A stretch of 64,000 bases of DNA from Coriobacteriaceae bacterium AM113-163. GTDB taxonomy: Bacteria > Actinomycetota > Coriobacteriia > Coriobacteriales > Coriobacteriaceae. The stretch lies in NCBI GenBank assembly GCA_027673765.1, contig JAQDWB010000006.1, positions 94,158 to 158,157 on the forward strand, in the 5' to 3' direction. The translations under genes and the position numbers were made by a program. The notes beneath the pieces were generated by a model, which had not been told where the DNA came from, did no database searches, and saw nothing but the letters and a program-made list of their open reading frames with translations. Positions 42,198-54,500 of this stretch are shown in pieces (the stretch's first letter is position 1; each line of letters starts with the position of its first letter).

Positions 42198-42233
42198 GGC
42201 GGGGAGTGCCGTATCGGTGCTCCCCGCCTTTTT
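42198..42233 (+). terminator. Terminator of the flavoprotein gene
   Basis: GGCGGGGAG-TG-CC / GG-TG-CTCCCCGCC then TTTTT. Confidence 0.9.
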
Positions 42234-42266
42234 GCCAATAAGAGCGCCCGCTGACCAGCGGGTTCA

Positions 42267-42350
42267 GAAAATCCGAATCTTGAGCACCCGAAAATCCGAA
42301 TCCTCAGAACATGAAAATCCGAATCGCTGACACCAGAAAATCCGAATTTT
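42267..42350 (+). repeat. Four direct repeats, exact 23-bp period
   Basis: GAAAATCCGAATC or GAAAATCCGAATT begins at 42267, 42290, 42313 and 42336, each followed by ~10 unrelated bases. A period of about two helical turns suits cooperative protein binding on one DNA face. It lies between the flavoprotein terminator and the surface-protein operon. Confidence 0.85.
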
Positions 42351-42362
42351 GGTGCAAGAGGA

Positions 42363-42429
42363 TTGGTGCAAGGGGGTCAGGTTTGTTTGCGCCATGTTGG
42401 TGCGAAGTAGCCTGACCCCCTTACACCAA
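42363..42429. repeat. 67-bp inverted repeat (19-bp arms)
   Basis: TTGGTGCAAGGGGGTCAGG pairs with CCTGACCCCCTTACACCAA (one mismatch). An extra TTGGTGCAAG precedes it at 42351. It may be a terminator or operator for the downstream operon; 42172-42575 contains no gene. Confidence 0.75.
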
Positions 42430-42575
42430 GGATTTGACTTTTAAGACATCATTAAGGCTTGCGCCGTGGAGCAAGCCGCAGGTCAATGCTATTCTTTTAC
42501 CTTATCGTACGGTGTTGTATTCTGCCTGAATTCTATGCCTACGAGCAATGGACTGAGTGCGACCAAGCGGAAAGG

Positions 42576-43667
42576 ATGGCACGCCCGCAAGCAGGGCAAA
42601 CGCAAGCGATGAGTGGCATGGACCGACATAGCGAGCTCCAGCAGCACAAGACGGCGGCCGAGTACCGCCAAGCTGCCGACGAGCACGTGCGGACCCTCAA
42701 GGATTTCTGGAAGGATTTCCTGGTGAGCGGTCTGTTTGTGCTGGCCGCCATCGTTGCCATCTTTGCATGCCTGGCCTGGTTTGCCGCGAATAACCGAGTG
42801 AGCGCCACGGGGAGCACGATCGGGGCGAAGGGCCCGCGGTTTGTGCTCTCGGGAACGCAGGGCGGCACGGCGGGTAAGTACGACACTCAGGACAACTACG
42901 CGTCGGACAGTACAAGCCTTGCCGTGAACAATCTTTTCAACCTCAATAACATGAGCGCCGATGGCGGTCTCTCTCCGGGGTCGGCCGGCCAGCTCCAGCT
43001 CAACGTCAGGCCGCTCTGCAATGACCTGCACGATATTACGGTGGAGATGACCTGGGAAATTTCTGTTCAGACGAGCGTTGCGGGCACGGGCGGCACTGCT
43101 ACGGACGCATCGAAAAATGAAGAGATCATCAACTCGCTTAAAAATCTGGTGCGCGGCCATATCCTGGTTTTCCAGGGCAAAGACGCCTCTGGCTTTTACT
43201 CGAATCCGCTGGTCCCCACGACCACCACGGTAACCCAGGACGGGGCCAGCGTCACCGTCATTACGCAGAGCTTTACCATTCCGGCGAAGAGCTTTCGTGC
43301 TGAGGGCTCAAACAATACGACCGAAACCGTCACCAAAACCCTCTACTGGATTTGGCCGGAGCAGTTCAAGAGCTATGTTCGCACGGGCAACGCCGGCTAC
43401 GGTGGCAACCTTTTCGCTAACACAGGCGACGAGGGGGGATACACGACCCTCGTCGGCGACATCAACAATAACCACGCGTGCTATTTCCGCGCCGATAGCA
43501 CGAGCGTGCCAGGTCAGGCGCCTAGCGCGGTTCCGCCTGTCGGAGCCGGCATGTCCTCTGCGGATGTGGAAACCTGCGCCAATTATTACAACAACGCCGA
43601 CGAGATTATCGGCAAGAACGTCAAGTACATTCGCGTGCGCTTTACCGCCAAGGAGGCGGATAAATAA
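42576..43667 (+). CDS. Membrane-anchored exported protein 1, SipW/TasA-like leader
   Basis: Start uncertain: ATGs at 42576, 42609 and 42618 are possible and none has an ideal ribosome site; I list the longest. A ~45-residue charged cytosolic head is followed by a hydrophobic segment ending 'CLAWFAANNRVSATGSTIG'. This leader resembles those of SipW-processed TasA/camelysin proteins (aromatic-Phe then Asn then small residues after the core). The ~270-residue ectodomain is Thr/Asn/Gly-rich with no known domain and no Cys pairs obviously conserved. First of three similar genes before the giant protein; likely a surface-fibre subunit. Confidence 0.7.
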   Translation: MARPQAGQTQAMSGMDRHSELQQHKTAAEYRQAADEHVRTLKDFWKDFLVSGLFVLAAIVAIFACLAWFAANNRVSATGSTIGAKGPRFVLSGTQGGTAGKYDTQDNYASDSTSLAVNNLFNLNNMSADGGLSPGSAGQLQLNVRPLCNDLHDITVEMTWEISVQTSVAGTGGTATDASKNEEIINSLKNLVRGHILVFQGKDASGFYSNPLVPTTTTVTQDGASVTVITQSFTIPAKSFRAEGSNNTTETVTKTLYWIWPEQFKSYVRTGNAGYGGNLFANTGDEGGYTTLVGDINNNHACYFRADSTSVPGQAPSAVPPVGAGMSSADVETCANYYNNADEIIGKNVKYIRVRFTAKEADK

Positions 43668-44507
43668 ATGGACGAGCAGCTTAATGCCCGCGAGCAGGGC
43701 GATATCAAACACAACGAAGGAGCGGCAAACCCCGGCGGCAACGGGTTCGGCTCGCACGGCGAAGCGCGTCCGGCTGGCCGCATCGAGCGTATCAAGGCTT
43801 GGGTGAGCGGCCACCGTCGCGAATCCCTTGCCATCATGGGCTTGCTTACCGTGCTTCTCGTGTTGCTGGGATTGACGCTCGGATGGTTCGTCGATGCCAA
43901 TCGCGGCTCCACCGTCGGCAAGATCAAGGAGCCGGCAGAGCTCAAAGTGCTGGGCCCCAACGCTACGGCAACAGAGCAGATCGACCTGAGCTACAACCCC
44001 GAATACGGCGATACCAAGACTGGCAACACGGTGACGCTCAAGCGCGCGTTTTGCGTGCAAACGGGCGGTGACGGTTTTGAGCTGCAACTCGCGAATACGA
44101 CCAACATTACAGGTCTCACTATTGAGCTGTACAGAGCCGAGAACACGTCTGCGCTCCAGACGCCCGACGTGAGCGGTACCGCAGACGGCAAATCTTATAG
44201 CTGGAAAGCAACCGGAGAGAACCTGCTTACGAGCTTCGAATATATCAACAAGGAGAACGACGGTCTGGCAGCCGTGCCGGGCGAGGGCGCAAGCGACCCT
44301 ACGTTCAAGGACTATCAAAACGTCCAGCGCAACGCGCGCCCGCTCTACCGATACAAGAAATTCGGCAAGAGCGAACTCAACGCTAAGACGCTCGACGGCT
44401 CGACTGACAATGACACGCTCAACTTTATCATCAAGCTTTCGTGGGACGAGAGCGCCAAAGAGACCGATGTGATCTACCTGATCGCGCGCAACACGAGCGG
44501 TAAGTAG
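43668..44507 (+). CDS. Membrane-anchored exported protein 2, SipW/TasA-like leader
   Basis: 279 residues; the start is the base after the previous stop, with GGAGG inside the upstream gene. A 45-residue hydrophilic head precedes 'MGLLTVLLVLLGLTLGWFVDANRGSTVG', again a leader ending in an aromatic-Phe-x-x-Asn pattern. The ectodomain ('LDLSYNPEYG'-like, 'VTLKRAFCVQTGGDGFELQLANT') is beta-rich in appearance. It resembles protein 1 in layout but not closely in sequence. Probably a second subunit or a cap/anchor of the same structure. Confidence 0.75.
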   Translation: MDEQLNAREQGDIKHNEGAANPGGNGFGSHGEARPAGRIERIKAWVSGHRRESLAIMGLLTVLLVLLGLTLGWFVDANRGSTVGKIKEPAELKVLGPNATATEQIDLSYNPEYGDTKTGNTVTLKRAFCVQTGGDGFELQLANTTNITGLTIELYRAENTSALQTPDVSGTADGKSYSWKATGENLLTSFEYINKENDGLAAVPGEGASDPTFKDYQNVQRNARPLYRYKKFGKSELNAKTLDGSTDNDTLNFIIKLSWDESAKETDVIYLIARNTSGK

Positions 44508-44521
44508 GAGAGGGGGCGCAC

Positions 44522-45466
44522 ATGGAGAAGCGAGAGAAGCAGCAGGATGCCGAGCGCGAGCAGCTGGCAAAAAGCAAGAGCCTAGCCAAGAATAAGCTGG
44601 TTGTGGCAGCAATCGCACTTGCTTGCGCCGTGGCGCTCGTGACGGGTGGTTACTTTACCTATTCCGCCTACACCGCCAACGGATTTCTAAAGTCCGTCGC
44701 CGCAACGGGCACCGCGCAGAGCCTGTTTGCGAGCGACCTGCTCACGGGCTATATGAGTGCGCCTGGCAACGACGAGCTCGACCGCGCCCAGCGCTCCGTT
44801 ACGGTATATCCCAACAACAAGCAGTGCAGCTTCACCTTTAGCATCTATAACTATTTGCTGAGCAACAGCAACTTCTGCAACGATAAAAACGTGACGTATA
44901 CCTTGACGGTCGAGGGGTATGGGCTCGATGGTGCCACGTGGAGCTATGCGCCCCAACCCGCCGGAAACGTCAAGCTTCCGGAGAATCAGCCTACCAAGAA
45001 CGATTACACCGTGACCTTTCCTGAGGACAAGTTGGGACATGCCTACTTTGTGATTAAGGCCATGGTTGTTTCGAAGGAGAGCCCCGGCACCGAGCTCACC
45101 TGTCTGGCGGCGAAAGTCGTGCCGTCAAAGAAGGCCGAGGTCAAAACCGCTGCGGTTGAGGGCGCGCTGGTTGATGAGGCTGGCAAGTTTGCTGATTACG
45201 CTGCGTACAACTACCGTGTGACGGTTACGGGCGCACCGGCAAGCGTCACGCTCACGTGGGGGGAGAACGTGGAGATCGATCCGTTCTTCGAGACCAACCA
45301 TGGTGTGACGGCGGATAAAACAAATCACACGGTTACGTTCACCATGGAGCCTGGCTCGATGATCGTCAACTTTTACCGAGCGGACGGCAAGACGCCCGGT
45401 GACTGGGGTGACCTGGGCATTAGGGTGAGCGGAACTACCCTGACGGGCACGACGGAGACTCAATAA
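44522..45466 (+). CDS. Membrane-anchored exported protein 3, SipW/TasA-like leader
   Basis: 314 residues; GAGAGGGGGCGC before the ATG. A charged ~28-residue head is followed by 'LVVAAIALACAVALVTGGYFTYSA', then 'YTANGFLKSVAATGTAQSLF', close to TasA-family mature starts. The ectodomain ends in 'GIRVSGTTLTGTTETQ' without an LPXTG or a second membrane segment. Third of three tandem genes; the operon spacing (14 bp here, 40 bp to the giant gene) suggests a co-made assembly. Confidence 0.75.
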   Translation: MEKREKQQDAEREQLAKSKSLAKNKLVVAAIALACAVALVTGGYFTYSAYTANGFLKSVAATGTAQSLFASDLLTGYMSAPGNDELDRAQRSVTVYPNNKQCSFTFSIYNYLLSNSNFCNDKNVTYTLTVEGYGLDGATWSYAPQPAGNVKLPENQPTKNDYTVTFPEDKLGHAYFVIKAMVVSKESPGTELTCLAAKVVPSKKAEVKTAAVEGALVDEAGKFADYAAYNYRVTVTGAPASVTLTWGENVEIDPFFETNHGVTADKTNHTVTFTMEPGSMIVNFYRADGKTPGDWGDLGIRVSGTTLTGTTETQ

Positions 45467-45506
45467 CTCTGGAAGCAGAGTTTTTAGGATAAGAGGTACG
45501 GAATCG

Positions 45507-48500
45507 ATGAGAACGGCAAAGCGCATACTCGCAGAGTTCATGACGGTGGTCATGGTGCTCCAGGCATGTTCGCCCACGGTCGCCGCCGTGGCGGCAGGCT
45601 GGCAGAACATCTCGAGCGAGATTGCCACCGCGGCTGCGGAGGCATCGGACGCAGCCGAGAGCGGCGAGACCAAGAGCGATGTCACGACCGGGTCTGGGTC
45701 GAGTAATACCGGCGCCGAAAGCGACAGTGCTGGGGATGACGCGGCGAAGGATGACGCTGCAGCAGGCGATACCACCGATAACGCTACGGGTTCCGATTCC
45801 ACGGGCGACCAGACGGAAGGCGACGATGCCGCTGACGATGCCGCCGCTGACGACGCCGAGCAAGATGCCGATGATGCGACTTCGGAGGACGCTGAGGACC
45901 AGGCGGGTGCGACGATTACAAATCTCGATGAGCTTGTCGAGCTGCTCGAGGCGAACGGCGCGGAAAACATCGTACGCAAAGACGACAGGAGCGGAATCCG
46001 AAGCCTTGATGTCAAGTCGTCGGAGGCGTTCGCCGTCCTGTCTAACGCCGACGCTTCGCTTTACTATGATGCGCAGATCAAGGTTATCATCACGGGCGAT
46101 GCGAAGCTCACCGAGTCGGCTAAGAACGGCATGTCTTTCCAGGGCCTTGGCAGTGATGAGCATCCGTTTGAAGGCAAAATCTATAGGTCGTTGAATGGCG
46201 TTGATAGCCCTGTTGAGCTTACGTCTAACCGGACGGTTTTCAATAACTTCAAACTGACTGACCAAAACAATACGTTCAAGATAAAGTGGATAGGCGCAAC
46301 TACCTATAGCGCGCCGATGGTCGCTACGAAGGTCAGCGGTGGGGGCAAGACGCTCAACGCTGTGGTCAACATCGCAGATCCCGTAGGTACCGGCGGGACG
46401 GATACGACTTCCGCTCTGACGGCGCCCCTTTTGGGTGAGGCGATGGGTGACCTTACTACAGAGGTCACCTATGGCCCTGCCGGTTCTCTCGAGAAGCTCA
46501 ACGTAAATGCAGCGGGAAACATCGGTCTTTTAGCGAATACAGTCAAGAGCGGAACCTTTACGGTGGGGTCTGTTAAGTTTCCCGCTAGCCTTGCCGCGGG
46601 CGGTGTCGTCGAGACGAGCTCCGGTAATGCCGGTCTGCTCGTAGGCACGGTCGAGGATGGCGCGACTTTGAACGTCGGCACCCTTAATGTTCCCGCTGCT
46701 ACCGTTCAGTCTGCAAGCGGTTCCGCCGGTGGTGTCGCAGGTCTCGTCGGTTCGAACACAGGCGCCACAGTCAACGTCACGGAGGCTCTCGACCTGCACA
46801 TGCTCACCGTCAAGGGCACCACCGCCAGTGGCGGCTTCATCGGTAAGGCGACCAGGCTCGCGCTGGGCGCGGACAACAAGAAGTTCACCTGTCCCGCCAA
46901 CGTCGGCGATGCGAACAGCAAAAGTTCCGGCGGCTTCATCGGCGACGTTAGTTTTGCCGGCCCGGTCGAGTTTGCCAACAACGACCAAATCGATACGGGC
47001 GAGGGCGTGAATCTTGGCCAAAGTGGGGACACGGGCGCGGGCGGCGTGTTCGGTCTCCTGGACACAACGAACGGCGATGTCGCAATATCAGGTGGCTCGT
47101 ATACTAGCAAACTGGTGACGGGCTCCAGCTCCATCTATGGCGGTCTGGTCGGTAGAGTTCAGGATGTGACCAACACAGAGAAGTCGAACAACACCCTTCA
47201 TATAAAGACGGGTGCCGCGGGCAACCGCTGTTCGGTTGATACTACATGCAGCGTCGCGCCGCGACTGGCAGGAGGCCTGGTCGGCTGGGTGGCAAAGAGC
47301 AACAATACTGGAGGCGTTGTAATCGTTGACGGCGCGGACGTCACGTGCCATTCTCCAAAAGCCAATGGAAAGAACTGCGGGTTTGGCGGTGTTGTTGGCG
47401 CCTTGGATAGCGGCTATAGCGTGGGCGGGCGTTCGCGTTTTGGAATTCTGGACTGCGGGGACGTTCGCGTTGAAACTGATAAAAACGAATCAATCGCATG
47501 TGGTGCCGGAATTGTGGGTTCGGCATGGAACGGCGTCTTGCGCTTGCGTGGGACTACCGATTTATCCGATTGCAAGCTCGAGGCCAACGGTAATACCAGC
47601 CAAATTCTTAGATCCTTGGATGGATGCGCCCCATTGGTGTTTGCTCTAGGTTCAGGCTCGGATGCTGAGGCAACGAACGATAATTATTGGCTTTACAAAC
47701 GTCCTGCTGCGGCGAGGATCGATGACCTGACCTATAACCAGGTTATCCGCCTGACCGGAGAGGAGGGCAAGCTCAGCAAGGATCTTATTAAACTTGATGA
47801 AAGCACCTTTTATCAGCCGTTGTGCAATCTGAGTGGTGCTCCAGATGCTGGCAGCAGTGCTGGCTACTCTTGGGGTTATCAGCTACGGTCCCAAAATGGT
47901 GACGGGAAGTCGGGTACATACCTCATTAATGATGCGGATACATTCGCATGCATTGCCATGACGGTCCAAACGAACGGCTACTTTGGCGGTGTATTCGGCA
48001 TCGGCACGGCTAATATTACGAGCTGGTATGGTAATAGTGGGAATGCTATCTCAATTACTTCCGACATTGACCTGCGAGGTACAGGCCTTGAAGGTCTTGC
48101 ATGTGATGGGTCCGGGCAAGTTAATGCCTTCGTAGGGGCTGTCGAGGGCAACCATCATACCGTTACCTTGGCGATTGGCGAACCTTACGGTACGCGCAAC
48201 GGCAATGCGCTTGGCGCAAACGATTCGACTGAAGGCAACGGCAAGATTTACCGGCACAGCCGTCTGGGCCTCTTTGCCGCTATCGGCGGTGGCGCGACGG
48301 TGAATAACCTCACCGTCGATGGCGTTATGAAGTTCGATAACGGCTTAGGCGTCGACGCTGGCTCGCTTGCGGCAACTATCACTGGCAAGACAACGCTCAG
48401 CGGCGTTACGTGCAAGCCGAAAATCACCTGCGATGATACGTTCGGCAACGATGTCAACATTGGCGGCATTGCTGGTAGCGTGAGGGGTGGTGGAACCGTT

Positions 48501-51500
48501 ACTTTCGGCAGCAGCAACATAAGTGGCAGCACGAAGGCGCAAGCGACCGTCAAAACGGGCGCTACCCTCAACGGCAACACGCGCATTGGCGGCGCTATCG
48601 GTTATGTGGCGGACGTTGTCGCTATCGTCAACGTGACGAGTCTCGAGGTCGGTGACGCGACCGCGAGCGAAAATGCGATTACCGCGGGCGACAGCGCGAG
48701 CAATAAGAAATCCCAGATTGGCGGCCTTATCGGCTGCATCACTCAGGGCACCGCGGCGAATACGACCAACGTCAACATCACAGGACTTACGTTCAATTCG
48801 TTCAGCATGACCGTTGGCAAGAACGGTGACGCGAAGAACGGCGCTGGCGGTCTTTTGGGCTACAGCTGGGGCAATACGGTTGTCACCATCGGGGATGGCG
48901 CAAACACCAGCGACAGCACGTATGCTCTCAAGACGAACAACGCTTCCATAACAGCAAACAGCTCAGGTGAACTCGGCGGGCTCGTATATGCAGCCAGCGG
49001 TCACTGGGTTATCAACAACTATGCCATCGATCTTTCTGGTGCAACCATCAATGCCGAGAGCGCTACAACGCTTGGTCTGCTCATCGGTCGAGGCGGTAGG
49101 ACGGAGAATTCCACAACATATGGAGTGGAAACTTATAGCGGCTTGTATCTGGAGAACAAGGCGGGTTGGGACACTGCATATAAGGTCAATGGTGTTGCTG
49201 CGGGCAATGGCGTGAAAATCAACAACACGGCAATCAAAAGCAACGACAATGCTACTTCGTTTGATGAATGGGTCGGCAACAGCACGAGGCCTGCCTATGG
49301 AAATAAAGACGCCAGCAAACTCATGGACGGCGAATGGAATGTCGTCGTTTCGCTTCATACCAAAGACGGCGTTAATGACGGCAAGCTCGACATGAGCGGA
49401 GAGCCGGGAAACGACAACAGCTATCGCAACCGTTCCGATTTCGGCAAGAACCACAACACGAATGCCTGGACGAGGTATTACTACAACCTCGACAAAGCCT
49501 ATGCGGCACTTGGGCAAGGCAGCTCCAAAATTAGCAAAATCGATACGGCGGAAAAGCTGCTCTTATGGTCTGCTTATCGCTATGCTCCAGCCGCAATTCG
49601 CTCGATGATTGTGCCGCAAGCGTTCAACGACGCCGTGGCCATCGGCGGCGAAAGCGGCAGAAGCGTCGAAATTGATTTGACGGGCTATAGTTACTATCCC
49701 ACCCAGCCGAACGGAAAGGTGACGGTTGGTAATGCGACCATCACCTTCCATTACTCCGACATCAAGGCCGAGCAGAAAAGCAACAAGCTGAACTCTGCTG
49801 CTACCCAGCACGAGAACATGCACTGCGGTCTTTTCCGAACGGTGGCAAATGGCGATCTTACGGTGAATGCCGTCACTTTGGGTGGCACTGTTGGGCCCGT
49901 TGTCAACGACGGGAGAAGCAAGAATGATATTGCCGCCGCGGGTGGAAGCTCTTCGGGCGCGCTGGTGTGTCGCTACGTGTATGGGTCTAACAATGGCACG
50001 ACCACCACTATTAGAAAAATCTCGATTGATGGCCTTACGCTCAACAATTTGACCGTCGATGGCGCTAGTGAGGCCACGGGCGCTGATGCTTATATGCCTC
50101 TGCTTATAAACGAGATGCAGACGTACGTGAACCTGAGCGCGAAGAACATCACGGCTACGGGATACGGCCGCAACACCAAGGTGGCAACCTCACTTTTTGG
50201 AAGACTGGGCGTGGGTTCGAGTGCCGACCAGGTTACGGCGACGTTTGGTACCATCAACGTGCCGAGTGCTACGAACAACGCCATCTTTACCCGTGCAAGC
50301 TTGCTTGAGAGCTTTGGCTACGGCGAGGGGAAGACCGGCTCGGCGGTGTATACCTTTATAAAGGATGACCAGACAAACGATAAGGTCACATTCGGCAGCG
50401 AGATCGACTCGAAGGGCGAATACTCTGGTAAGCAACTCTGGTACTACAACGAGAGCACCTATGGGACCCGCGCTGGCCTCGTCACCGTTGACAACAAAGA
50501 GGCAAATGCGGATACTCCGCAATTCGGTGGTTATCTCCCGTATGTGAAAAAGGGCAATGTCAACGAAAACAAAGTCCAATACCATGAAATCAAAGTTAAC
50601 CAGCGCGTGCCCAAGCTTACGACAGGCTGCGGCACCTATGGTGATCCCTATACCATAACCAAGGCAACGGAGCTCAACACGGTTGCTGAGTACATCAATA
50701 CTCAGAATCCAAGCGACGGCTGGGAAGTTACGATTGCGGCCGATCAGGAAACGCTATGCCAGCGCCGCTCGTCCAGCAAGGATGCTAGTAATGAAGTGAC
50801 GTACGTCTACAAGCAGGCGAGCAAAACATGGGTGAGAATGATCGGGAACGACATCGACCCCAATGACACGCTTGACGATACGACGATGCACAGCTATCTC
50901 CAGAGTGCCTACTACAGCATCGAGCCGGAGAACGACAAGGGGGAAAGCACTGACACGCTTGAGCTGGACGCTGCCGTTTTTCAGGGCTTGGGTAATAAAG
51001 ATTACCCGTTCCGTGGCGTTATCGTTGGTAATCTGAGGGGCTCGTCGCAGGCAGCTACGCAGGCGACTATCAAGATCCACAACTCCAAGGACACAGGTGC
51101 GCTTTCTGGGTTGATCCCGTATAGCTACGGTAGCGTTGTGAGTAATCTGAACATTGAATACTCGGGCAAGGCGGCCTCTATTGCACATAAGAATAAAGAC
51201 GCCTCTGGCGTGCCGGGCGCGTTTTTTGGCGGCGTGATCGGTTGCATCATGGGCGGTGACAATATCATCGATGGCGTGTCGGTGAAAGCGTCTGGCGGCT
51301 TTAGCGTTGCTGGGGCAGCAGGCGATAATGGCGGCGCGCACCTTGTGCCCGTTGGCGGCTACGTTGGTGCTGTTGCGGGTGGCGGCGTCATCTTCCGCAA
51401 CTCTTCCCGCGGCGACGGTGCCCTTAACGACTGGCATAGCGCTGGCGCTTCTCTCTACGACAACCCATATGTTGGCCGCGTGATCGACGGCTATGCGTTC

Positions 51501-54500
51501 AGCGAGCTTACCGATGATAAGAGTCTCGACAACACTGATCGTAACTACAAGGTGAACAATCTGGATACTTCGAAGACGGGGTGCATCAAGACGGATGCGA
51601 CGCAGGGCCGCTATAGGGGAGACGACGCCAATAGCTCTGCGATAACCACAACCGTCAATGACTCGCAGGGACTGCTCGTACTCTCGGCCATCATCAGCAG
51701 CGGTGCGGCCGGCGGTTCGGCGAATACGAATACCACGAACGATGCGTATGGAACGTATGCGGGCTCGCGTGCCTACATGGGCGGCAACAACGCAAAGGGA
51801 GTGTACCAATTCGGCAACAAGCAATACGGCAAAGTTCGCAACGCGAGCTATACACATGTTGGAAGGCCGGCGAGTGCCGCTGAAGACTTTGCTAATGCGA
51901 TAAGCGATGACATGAAAAGCCCCGGTATCCAGTTAGAGGGTAACGCGCTTGGCTACGCAGGCGATGGCTCGGGCGTTAACTCCCCCTACCTAGTAAAGAA
52001 ATACGCAACGTGGCAGACGGGTAACATCTGCGCCGCGCAGGTCTCGGGAATGGATTTGCAGTTCAAAGCGGGTGAAACCTACGACATGACTACTTATGGC
52101 ACGGGTTACACGGGTCTTTCGGGCCGCTACTACTCAAACGCATGCGCATCCGGTAAGGGCGCCGACCGCGATCGCATCGTGCCGCTTGTTGCGTGCATCA
52201 ACGGTAACGGTGCAACAATTAAGGTCGGTAGCAAAGAGGCCAGCAAGGTATATGGGGTCACGGAGTACGCCGATGATAATTACAAACTCACCGGAGTGGG
52301 CGCTCTCTTTGGTACCGTAACGTATACCTCGACCAACGTGTTGGATAGCATCGGCACTCCGGCAACGGACGGCGCTGCTGCTACGGGCAACGGCGGCTAT
52401 ACCGTCCAGAACCTAAAGTTCGATGACTGCAATATTTCTCTTACGTATATCAATGCAGCCGGCGCCTCCAGTGGTGCGGGTAATGAGCAGGTTGGCGTCG
52501 GTCTGCTTGCGGGTACTACGGCGAACGCGAGCTCGCTGGCAGATTACGGCAAATATGCAGGAATTACCACGAATAGCTGCAGGGTGAATGGCCCCAATAA
52601 CGTTGGCGGATTGCTCGGCGCATCCGGCTATGGTAGCCGCAGGACTGATAAAGATACAACTTTGCTGGTGAATCGTAACGACACCTCAAATTCGAACACG
52701 CGCTATTCTCCGGTCAAGCTTTACGATTGCTCTTATAGCAACATGGACATTTCTGGCGTGCAAAACGTCGGCGGCTTCGTCGGCAAGCTGAACCAAAATT
52801 CCGCTGGTGGCGTTTGGGCAAAAACGAATATGCCTATTGCCGAGAGTTCCACAATTATGTCAACTGCTGCCAGCGCAAGGACCGGCGGTATCGTGGGTCT
52901 TGCCGGAGGTGGTTTCCTGGTGAACACCGATGACGCTGGAACGCCTTCGCAGGGTGCCGGAAAGGCGGAGATCAGCAATGTCACGCTTCAGCCGGCAGCA
53001 TCGAGCGCGACCGAGGGGACCGGCGGCCTTATCGGAAGGTCCGAAAATGGAATCGTGTCTGTCTACAATCTGTGCATCCATGGCGACGTGCAGAATAAAA
53101 CGGTATTTGGTGTTAGAGGATCGAATAATCTTAAGTACGTTGCTGGTGCAGTCGGCGAAGCAGCTTCGGGCGGTGCATTTAAGTTCGATAGCTGTGTAAT
53201 AAAAGACATCTATCTTGGTGCTCGTGAGTGCTCTGCCGGTTTAATCGGTGATCTGAAAGGTGGGTGTGCCCTCGAGGTCAAGAATTCAACTATCACTGGA
53301 CTGGTCGTCGATGGTTCGTATTCTGGTGGTGTTGTTGGCTCGATCGGTAACACGGCGAACTCTGTCACGCTTTTGAACTCGACCATTGGCGAGAATAACT
53401 TTACCGGTAGCAAGAACGCTGCATGGAACTCATCGCTGGGAAGTTGTTCTGGTGGCGTGTCTGGCGATGGCCGTGGCTCATTTAGGCTCGTAAATGTGCT
53501 CATGGATCGCAATATCTTTGGGGCGCAAACTAGCCAGGGCTATTTGTTCGGAAATAGTTCATCCGCTGATCTCGTCAACGTTTTTGTCGCAGGAATTGCC
53601 ATTAGACCAAACAGTGCGAGTGAATCGCTCAAGCTGATGCGCAATTCTTCCGGCACCGACGACCTTAAAAAAGTGAACAAAAAGTCATACATCGCATTTG
53701 CTGCCTATGAAGACAAGCTTTCCGATGCCAAGGGCGCGACACTGTATGGCAACGATGCTGCGAACGGCAATGTGACGGTGGCCGTTTCGCCCTACGTCAC
53801 GACGAGTCCGACGAGTGGCCTTGTTGTGCGCGCCTCCGATGCTGACACGGCCGGCCGTTATCTGTTCGGCGACGGCATGAACGTTGGCCTTGCCACGGCC
53901 ATCCAGAATCCGTCGAGCCCCGTCGTTGCCAACCGTTATACCTACACCAACATCGGCGGCATCAATGACGATGGCGCCTATCAAAATACGTCGAGCTATA
54001 ACGCCAAATCCGTGGCGAGCATGTTCAATGCGAATAACGATGCAAGCGACAGCAAGGTTGCAACGGATTTTCCCGTTTTGGTGATCTCGGGTACCGATAA
54101 TACGACGGCCAAGAGCTATCTAAACATCATCACGAACGGCGGCTTCTCTGACGCTTGCAGATTGAATAACGAGAATGGCACCAATCCGCACGTGACGGCC
54201 AAAGCAGATGTTTTCCAACTCAAGGATGGTGTGTTCGTTAAGGACGATGACGCGTCGAACAATCCCACGCTTCGCGTAGTGAACAACGGCAAGAACAATA
54301 TGTCGTTTAGCCCAAGCTCCGATTGGGACAACGGCAAGGGCCGCTTTACGCTCCTGACCGTTACCTTTACCGAGGCGGGTCAGAGCTACAACGTTCAGGT
54401 GCCGATCGTCGTTAAGCGCAAGCTCGAGATTGATTTCGCTGCAACGTATGATTACGGCATCAAATTTAAAGAAAAAAACTACGCTAACCTTGGAAAAGAT

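Noticed and set aside
45507-45600. Giant protein as a clear lipoprotein
   Set aside because: LQAC has Gln at -2 and is followed by more hydrophobic residues; kept only as a possibility.
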